From an uncultured Anaerolineales bacterium (lineage in GTDB: Bacteria > Chloroflexota > Anaerolineae > Anaerolineales > Villigracilaceae), in assembly GCA_937928015.1 (NCBI GenBank), contig CALFXA010000107.1, forward strand, positions 1 through 10,784: DNA of 10,784 bases, given 5' to 3'. The position numbers were made by a program, and so were the translations under genes. Below, in pieces: positions 6,885 through 10,784 of the stretch. Below the pieces are notes generated by a model. It saw only the letters and a list, made by a program, of their open reading frames with translations. It had not been told where the DNA came from and did no database searches. Within the stretch, counting starts at the first letter, position 1; each line of letters opens with the position of its first letter.

Positions 6885-6990
6885 CGAGAACGTTCTCCTT
6901 ATGTTGAAAATGCGAATTCAGTGTGCAATCCCCACACACGCGAGAGAGGGGTGCGTGTAAAGGTCACGCGCTCACGGGCGGAAACTACAG
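6885..6990 (-). promoter_or_regulatory. Structured 5' leader of rpsP (about 105 nt)
   Basis: Counting from the predicted start near 6990, the rpsP leader is about 105 nt. It holds short stems: GCGTG/CACGC (6965-6969 with 6953-6957, 7-nt loop), GTGTG/CACAC (6933-6937 with 6921-6925), and a competing ACACGC/GCGTGT pairing (6953-6958 with 6936-6941). The third excludes the first two. This could be a regulated ribosomal-protein leader, but stems of 5-6 bp also arise by chance; I do not recognise a known family. Confidence 0.3.
6886..6900 (-). promoter_or_regulatory. rpsP ribosome binding site overlapped by a 12-bp palindrome
   Basis: The Shine-Dalgarno AAGGAG lies at 6895-6900, 10 nt before the ATG. 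A perfect 12-bp palindrome (GAGAAC/GTTCTC, 6886-6897) covers its last three bases and the spacer. It could be chance, a DNA operator half-site pair, or a place for translational control of rpsP. Confidence 0.6.
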
Positions 6991-6996
6991 CGGCAT

Positions 6997-7005
6997 ATTG
7001 TACCA
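6997..7005 (-). promoter_or_regulatory. Extended -10 promoter of the rpsP operon
   Basis: The minus strand reads TGGTACAAT: a TG dinucleotide one base before TACAAT (6997-7002), which is 5 of 6 to the TATAAT consensus. It starts 4 nt past the histidine kinase stop codon. A weak -35 (TTTACT, 7022-7027) lies inside the kinase gene at a poor 19-bp spacing, so the extended -10 probably carries the promoter. The start would be near 6990. Confidence 0.6.
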
Positions 7006-7009
7006 GACT

Positions 7010-8110
7010 TTACGACGAGAGAGTAAATGAAATGCGCGTTCCATCCTCGATTCGATTCTCCGCGCGGATGGTCCCGCCGTGCGCCTCGACCAGCACCTTG
7101 GCAATCGACAGCCCCAGCCCCATGCCGCCCGAGTCGCTGGATTTATAAAAACGCTCGAAGATGTGCGGCAGGTCGGAGGGCGGGATGCCTGGGCCGTCAT
7201 CCTCAACGGTCACGCTGATGCCGTCATAGCGGACGCGGATCGTCCCGCCGACGGGCGAATAGCGCAAAGCATTGCCGATCAGGTTTTGCAGGACTTCGCG
7301 CACGCGCACGGGATCGACCTCCACGGGCGGGGCCTCAGCGAGGGAAGTTTCCAGTTTAACGGAACCAGCCTCGGCCCTGGACCCGAAGCCTGTCACCGTT
7401 TCACGGATCAGGGCGGCCAGTTCGGTCGGTTCCCGTTTCACCTGCAACGTCCCGCTTTCGGCCAACGCCAAGGTACGCAGATCATCCACGAGACGCGAGA
7501 GCAACTGCGTCTCTTCGAGGATCGACTTGAGCTGACTCTCGTCGGCGGAATACAGGCCGTCGAGCATGCCTTCCACGTTGCCCTGGATGACCGTCAACGG
7601 GGTGCGCAGTTCGTGGGTGACGTCGGCCAGCATGGCGCGCCGCTGACGGTCACTGGCCTGCAATTTCTCGACCATCGCATTGAATCCGCGCACCAGCGAA
7701 CGCGTCTCGGGCCAGCCTTTTTCTTCGACGCGCACCGAGTAATCCCCTTCCGCGACCTTCTCGGAGGCGGCCAGCATCTCGTCCAGTGGAACGGACATGC
7801 GGCGTATGCGCACGGTTGCAAAGCCCATCGCCGCCACGGTGAACAAGGCAAACACGACGCCCGCGGGGATCAGCAGCCAGGAAAAAGAATCGAAAACAAA
7901 ATGCGTCACTCCGAAATAATTCAGGGCATAGATGAATGCAAACAGGAATGCAGCCGTGCCGACGAAATTGAAGAACCCGAACAGACAGCCAAACCTGCGC
8001 GAGAACGGTGTGCGACGCGCCCGCCAGGGACGATGGATCGGCGGCCAGGGTTCGTTTTCTGGCCACCAGGGCGGGCGGTGACGTTCTGGGAAGTGCTTGG
8101 GAACAGACAT
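7010..8110 (-). CDS. HAMP sensor histidine kinase (short extracytoplasmic loop)
   Basis: Complete, 366 residues. It should phosphorylate the response regulator encoded 6 nt upstream. The N-terminal 40 residues are cytoplasmic and rich in Pro, Trp, Arg and His. Two membrane helices follow at about 42-65 and 78-100, joined by only about 12 residues (GVTHFVFDSFSW), so there is no folded extracellular sensor. HAMP spans about 100-152. HisKA has DVTHELRTPL with His166 as the phosphorylation site. The ATPase shows NLIGNALRYS (N box, Asn280), DDGPGIP (304-310), FERFYK and GGMGLGLSI (328-336). All catalytic motifs look intact. The C-terminal half is most like BaeS/PhoR-type kinases. No Shine-Dalgarno is visible, so translation is probably coupled to the regulator. 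The signal may lie in the membrane or come from the small membrane protein of the same unit. Confidence 0.94.
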   Translation of the reverse strand: MSVPKHFPERHRPPWWPENEPWPPIHRPWRARRTPFSRRFGCLFGFFNFVGTAAFLFAFIYALNYFGVTHFVFDSFSWLLIPAGVVFALFTVAAMGFATVRIRRMSVPLDEMLAASEKVAEGDYSVRVEEKGWPETRSLVRGFNAMVEKLQASDRQRRAMLADVTHELRTPLTVIQGNVEGMLDGLYSADESQLKSILEETQLLSRLVDDLRTLALAESGTLQVKREPTELAALIRETVTGFGSRAEAGSVKLETSLAEAPPVEVDPVRVREVLQNLIGNALRYSPVGGTIRVRYDGISVTVEDDGPGIPPSDLPHIFERFYKSSDSGGMGLGLSIAKVLVEAHGGTIRAENRIEDGTRISFTLSS

Positions 8111-8116
8111 GGCTGT

Positions 8117-8803
8117 TTATCGGTCGGCGAATTTGTAGCCGACTCCATAGACGGTGAGAATATATTTCGGCTCACCAGGCTTGACCTCGATCTTGCGGCG
8201 GATGTTCTTGATGTGCGCATCAATGGCGCGCTCGTATGATTCAAAAGCCACACCGTGGATGGCATCCAGCAATTGGGCGCGGGTGAAGACACGCCCGGGC
8301 TGGCGGACCAGGGCCGCCAGGAGTTCGAACTCAGTGGGAGTCAACTCCTCGATGCTTCGCCCTTCTGCGGTGACGCGCAGGCGCAGGACGTCGAGCGTCA
8401 GGTCGGCGGCGCGAATCAGATCGGGCGTGGTCGTGGCAGAGATTTCCAAGCGGCGCAAGACCACGCGCACACGGGCCACCAGTTCCTTCGGGCTGAAGGG
8501 TTTGGTCATGTAATCGTCTGCGCCCAGTTCGAGGCCAATCAACTTGTCAGCCTCTTCGGCGCGTGCAGTCAGCATGATGATAGGCGCATTGGACGTCTTG
8601 CGAAACTCACGGGTGAAGTCAAGCCCATCCATGTGAGGCAGGCCCAGGTCCAGGACGATCAGGTCAGGCTTCTCGGTCCTCGCCAGAGACAGGGCTACAC
8701 GTCCATCATTGGCGACACGCACGACATACCCAGCCCGCTCAAGGTAATCCCGCACGAGTTGGGTGATCTTGGGTTCGTCATCGACAACAAGGATGGTTTT
8801 CAT
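8117..8803 (-). CDS. OmpR/PhoB-family response regulator
   Basis: Complete, 228 residues. The receiver domain (1-120) has the acidic pair Asp8/Asp9, the phosphorylation site Asp52 (LIVLDLGLPHMDG), Thr79 (MLTA) and Lys101 (KPFSPKEL). The winged-helix DNA-binding domain (about 127-226) shows LTPTEFELLAALVRQPGRVFTRAQLL, YERAIDAHIKNIRRKIE and the closing TVYGVGYKF, all classic for the family. It is the cytoplasmic partner of the downstream histidine kinase. Immediately upstream of the ATG is a GC-rich hairpin and no Shine-Dalgarno, an unusual start context. Targets are unknown; PhoB-like direct repeats in the promoter of its own unit suggest autoregulation. Confidence 0.95.
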   Translation of the reverse strand: MKTILVVDDEPKITQLVRDYLERAGYVVRVANDGRVALSLARTEKPDLIVLDLGLPHMDGLDFTREFRKTSNAPIIMLTARAEEADKLIGLELGADDYMTKPFSPKELVARVRVVLRRLEISATTTPDLIRAADLTLDVLRLRVTAEGRSIEELTPTEFELLAALVRQPGRVFTRAQLLDAIHGVAFESYERAIDAHIKNIRRKIEVKPGEPKYILTVYGVGYKFADR

Positions 8804-8808
8804 GGTAT

Positions 8809-8836
8809 TGTAGAGGCGGGCAGCCCCGCCCCTACA
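8809..8836 (-). repeat. GC-rich palindrome directly before the response-regulator start
   Basis: TGTAGAGGCGGG (8809-8820) faces CCCGCCCCTACA (8825-8836) across a 4-nt loop: a 12-bp stem with one mismatch that becomes a G-U wobble in the minus-strand RNA. It lies between the membrane-protein stop and the regulator ATG, 5 nt from the ATG. GTAGGGGCGGG-type palindromes are a familiar dispersed intergenic repeat in Chloroflexota and cyanobacteria as I recall, so this may be one copy of such a repeat. It would also act as a translational brake. Confidence 0.75.
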
Positions 8837-8840
8837 TCAG

Positions 8841-8846
8841 ATTATA
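8841..8846 (-). promoter_or_regulatory. Possible internal -10 box before the response regulator
   Basis: A perfect TATAAT follows the stop codon of the 137-residue gene with no gap. No convincing -35 (nothing close to TTGACA at 16-18 bp) and no TG extension is present, and the surroundings are AT-rich. If real, the transcript would begin with the hairpin at 8809-8836. Chance is a fair alternative. Confidence 0.3.
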
Positions 8847-9260
8847 TTATTCTTTCTTGTCTTCAGCAGGCTGTTCGCCGTGTGCGCGTTTGTGCCACTC
8901 GTCGAACATGGGCGGGACTCCACCTTCCCAGCGGCGGCCCCACGGGCCATGTCCGTGCATCGAATGACCCCAGCGTGGTCCCCAGAAGGCAAAGCGGAAG
9001 GCACGCATCGCCAGGAAAAACAGGAACAGCGGGATCAGGATGCCGAAGCAGCCAAAGCCGAAGAAGGGCATGGGATGAAAGCCGCGATAGCCATAGGGCA
9101 TTCCGTAAAACGGCATCGGGGCAGTCTCGCCCGAGGGTGCCTGAATGGTAATAGGCGAACCCTGAACCACACCCGCCTGGAAGGCAAAGAAGGCAATGCC
9201 TGCGATGGCAGCCACCAGCACCAAGCCAGAGAGAATCCTTAACCAAATCTTTCCGTTCAT
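8847..9260 (-). CDS. Small two-helix membrane protein of the signalling unit, function unknown
   Basis: Complete, 137 residues. I recognise no characterised family. It has an N-terminal membrane helix (about 7-29) and an exposed loop of about 40 residues rich in Pro, Gly, Tyr, Phe and Met (MPFYGMPYGYRGFHPMPFFG). A second helix (about 69-90) and a cytoplasmic tail with HSMHGHGPWG and FDEWHKRAHG (119-128) follow. Small proteins ending in a WHxRAHG-like motif are often seen next to two-component systems in Chloroflexota, as I recall. It is the first gene of the unit, 43 nt before the response regulator. The ATG has AAAGGAG 6 nt upstream, the best RBS of the unit. Because the kinase lacks an outer domain, this protein may provide the sensing part, or be the main target of the system. 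His and Met clusters hint at metal binding; both ideas are inference. Confidence 0.85.
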   Translation of the reverse strand: MNGKIWLRILSGLVLVAAIAGIAFFAFQAGVVQGSPITIQAPSGETAPMPFYGMPYGYRGFHPMPFFGFGCFGILIPLFLFFLAMRAFRFAFWGPRWGHSMHGHGPWGRRWEGGVPPMFDEWHKRAHGEQPAEDKKE

Positions 9261-9266
9261 TTTTCA

Positions 9267-9273
9267 CTCCTTT
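9267..9273 (-). promoter_or_regulatory. Ribosome binding site of the two-helix membrane protein
   Basis: AAAGGAG with a 6-nt spacer to the ATG at 9260. It fixes the start and is the only good Shine-Dalgarno in the three-gene unit, suggesting that the first gene is translated most. Confidence 0.8.
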
Positions 9274-9292
9274 GTGTGAACTTATGAACGAA

Positions 9293-9325
9293 AGTATAGG
9301 TTTTAGTTGTGAATTGGATGTGAAT
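9293..9325 (-). promoter_or_regulatory. Promoter with PhoB-like direct repeats for the signalling unit
   Basis: The -10 is TATACT (9293-9298), 5 of 6 to consensus. No -35 hexamer is found at a good spacing. In its place are two exact 7-bp direct repeats, ATTCACA (9319-9325) and ATTCACA (9308-9314), separated by 4 bp (TCCA), with 9 bp between the second repeat and the -10. PhoB-family operators have this 7-4-7 layout about 10 bp before the -10 and replace the -35. A third TTCACA lies at 9275-9280, exactly 33 bp (three helical turns) from the second. Autoregulation by the downstream OmpR-family regulator is the likely reading. Confidence 0.6.
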
Positions 9326-9351
9326 GCAGCACGGAGAAAGGATGTACATAT

Positions 9352-9381
9352 AAAAAACGAGGCTGCCTATGGGCAGCCTCG
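9352..9381 (-). terminator. Rho-independent terminator of ffh
   Basis: A perfect 10-bp GC-rich stem (9358-9367 with 9372-9381) and a 4-nt loop are followed on the minus strand by six Us (9357-9352). It starts 11 nt after the ffh stop codon. It ends the ffh transcript and isolates it from the promoter of the signalling unit, which begins within 30 bp. Confidence 0.93.
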
Positions 9382-9392
9382 TAACGCATCAA

Positions 9393-10715
9393 CTATCCAA
9401 ACAATTTGCCGAGACCTTTTCCGCCTGTCTTTTGCAGGGTCTTCATCAACTTTTGCGACTCGCGGAATTGCTTGATGAGTCGGTTGACCTCCTGCACTTC
9501 CACGCCTGAGCCCGCAGCAATGCGGCGGCGGCGGGACGCGTTCAGGATGTCGGGGTCACGGCGCTCTTTCAAAGTCATCGAACTGATAATGGCCTCGGAG
9601 GTCTTGAAGTTCTTTTCGATGTCCTTCGGGTCTACTTGACGGGCGGCCTGACCGAACTGTCCTGGCAGCATATCCATGATCTGGGCCAGCGGCCCCATCT
9701 TCTTCATCTGGCGCATCTGATCAAGGAAGTCCTCCAGCGTGAACTGGCCCTTTATCATGCGGTCGGCGGTCTTCTGCGCGGTAGCCTGGTCGAAGGCGGC
9801 TTCGGCCTTCTCAATCAAACCGATCATATCGCCCATGCCGAGGATGCGCGAAGACAGACGCGAGGGATCATACGTCTCAAGCGCGTCGAGCTTCTCACCC
9901 GTACCAATGAACTTGATCGGCACGCCCGTTACCGAGCGGATGGAGATGGCCGCGCCACCGCGCGAGTCGCCGTCCATTTTGGTGAGGATCAGGCCCGTGA
10001 TGTTGACGTTATCGCGGAAGCCCTGCGCGATGGGCAGCGCCTCCTGACCGATCATCGAGTCGATCACGAGCAGGATTTCCACAGGATTGATCTTCGCGGT
10101 GATGGCCTTTAGCTCGGACATCAACTCCGCATCCAGTTGGGACCGACCCGCCGTATCCACGATCATGACGCCATATCCACCCTTTTCAGCTTTGTCGAAG
10201 GCGCGCTTCGCAAGTTCAGGTGGTTTGATGGAGAGGTCCGCTTCGACGGGGACATCCAGTCGTTCGCCCAACTGCTGCAACTGTTGGACTGCCGCGGGAC
10301 GATAGGGGTCGCCTGCCACGAGCAACACGCGCTCACCCTTCGAGCGCAGCAAGCGCGCCAACTTACCTGCGGCCGTCGTCTTACCTGAACCTTGCAGACC
10401 GACCAGCATCAGAACACGCGGCTTGGCACCTGAAAGATTCAACGGAGCAGGTTCACCCAGTGTGGCGATCAACTCTTCGTTGACGATCTTGATGACTTGC
10501 TGCCCGGGGTTGAGCGCCTTCGATACCTCTGCCCCCACCGCGCGTTCACGCACACGTGCGACAAAAGACTTGACCACACTGAAGTGTACGTCCGCTTCGA
10601 GCAAAGCGAGACGCACCTCACGCATGGCGGCATCCACATCCGCTTCGGAGAGTTTGCCGCGTTTGCGAAGCTGGTCAAAGAGTTGATTAAGTCGTCCAGT
10701 GAGTGTTTCGAACAT
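9393..10715 (-). CDS. ffh: Signal recognition particle protein Ffh
   Basis: Complete, 440 residues. Ffh binds 4.5S/SRP RNA and signal sequences of nascent membrane proteins, then docks with FtsY at the membrane. The N domain (about 1-95) leads into the GTPase: GLQGSGKT (106-113, P-loop), AGDPYRPAAVQQL (134-146), DTAGR (187-191), TKMDGDSRGG (245-254) and GTGEK (271-275). The M domain from about 300 has FLDQMRQMKKMGPL (330-343), MLPG (349-352) and the RNA-binding SRRRRIAAGSG (394-404). The C-terminus ends in a short Gly/Lys-rich tail, with no long extension. The ATG at 10715 is preceded by a weak AAAGAG about 7 nt away. It has its own promoter and terminator, and is separated from rpsP by the signalling unit. 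Confidence 0.97.
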   Translation of the reverse strand: MFETLTGRLNQLFDQLRKRGKLSEADVDAAMREVRLALLEADVHFSVVKSFVARVRERAVGAEVSKALNPGQQVIKIVNEELIATLGEPAPLNLSGAKPRVLMLVGLQGSGKTTAAGKLARLLRSKGERVLLVAGDPYRPAAVQQLQQLGERLDVPVEADLSIKPPELAKRAFDKAEKGGYGVMIVDTAGRSQLDAELMSELKAITAKINPVEILLVIDSMIGQEALPIAQGFRDNVNITGLILTKMDGDSRGGAAISIRSVTGVPIKFIGTGEKLDALETYDPSRLSSRILGMGDMIGLIEKAEAAFDQATAQKTADRMIKGQFTLEDFLDQMRQMKKMGPLAQIMDMLPGQFGQAARQVDPKDIEKNFKTSEAIISSMTLKERRDPDILNASRRRRIAAGSGVEVQEVNRLIKQFRESQKLMKTLQKTGGKGLGKLFG

Positions 10716-10741
10716 GGGAGTCTCTTTCAGCGCAGGCGGGG

Positions 10742-10770
10742 ATTGTAGTGCGGAAGCAGGCCAGGGTCTA
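10742..10770 (-). promoter_or_regulatory. Sigma70-type promoter of ffh
   Basis: TAGACC (10765-10770, 4 of 6 to TTGACA) and TACAAT (10742-10747, 5 of 6 to TATAAT) are separated by exactly 17 bp. The start would fall near 10735, giving a leader of about 20 nt. The same TACAAT -10 serves the rpsP operon. Confidence 0.5.
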
Positions 10771-10784
10771 GGGAGGGTGAGTGA

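Noticed and set aside
7079..9151. Long plus-strand frames (386 and 298 codons) opposite the kinase, regulator and membrane protein
   Set aside because: They are antisense to clearly conserved genes, have no RBS or recognisable domain, and have the His/Gln/Arg-rich composition typical of reverse frames of GC-rich genes.
9308..9325. CRP/FNR-type site because of TGTGA cores
   Set aside because: The two TGTGAAT copies are direct, not inverted, and no TCACA half-site lies at the right spacing on the same strand.
10725..10784. Adapter or vector sequence at the right end
   Set aside because: The bases fit a normal promoter region and show no adapter match that I can recognise.

Overview
The window is a stretch of bacterial chromosome of fairly high GC. 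All eleven genes I can support lie on the minus strand. The best lineage guess is Chloroflexota, probably an Anaerolineae-type genome. This rests on an N-terminal DUF5679-like zinc ribbon on TopA, a small YLDPGSGS membrane protein, and a two-helix membrane protein with a FDEWHKRAHG tail next to a two-component system. It is a family-level impression from memory, not a database result. Bases 1-47 are not biological: they are Illumina TruSeq universal adapter, so the assembly ends at base 48 and the last gene is cut there.

In transcription order (high to low coordinates) I see three units. Unit 1 is ffh (SRP GTPase), with a plausible sigma70-type promoter at 10742-10770 and a clear rho-independent terminator at 9352-9381. 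Unit 2 is a three-gene signalling module: a 137-residue two-helix membrane protein, an OmpR/PhoB-type response regulator, and a HAMP histidine kinase with almost no extracytoplasmic domain. Its promoter carries two exact 7-bp direct repeats in a 7-4-7 layout, 9 bp upstream of the -10, which is the geometry of a PhoB-family operator. A 12-bp-stem GC-rich palindrome sits directly before the response-regulator start codon.

Unit 3 starts at an extended -10 promoter (6997-7005) and reads rpsP - khpA - rimM - dprA - manC - topA - a 59-residue membrane protein - a methyltransferase (truncated). Spacings are short and several genes overlap (TAATG at khpA/rimM, ATGA at dprA/manC, about 20 bp at the small ORF/methyltransferase junction). 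The first three genes serve ribosome biogenesis, dprA and topA serve DNA handling, manC makes GDP-mannose, and the last two may be envelope or polysaccharide related. A perfect 11-bp stem-loop separates the highly expressed rpsP from the rest.

Most of the window is housekeeping, and I do not see an obviously new multi-gene system. The points most worth a second look are the pho-box-like operator of the signalling module, the pairing of a sensor-poor kinase with a small membrane protein, the 59-residue gene between topA and the methyltransferase, and the adapter-derived false protein tail. There is no gene-free stretch longer than 300 bases. I see no tRNA, rRNA, CRISPR array or insertion sequence.
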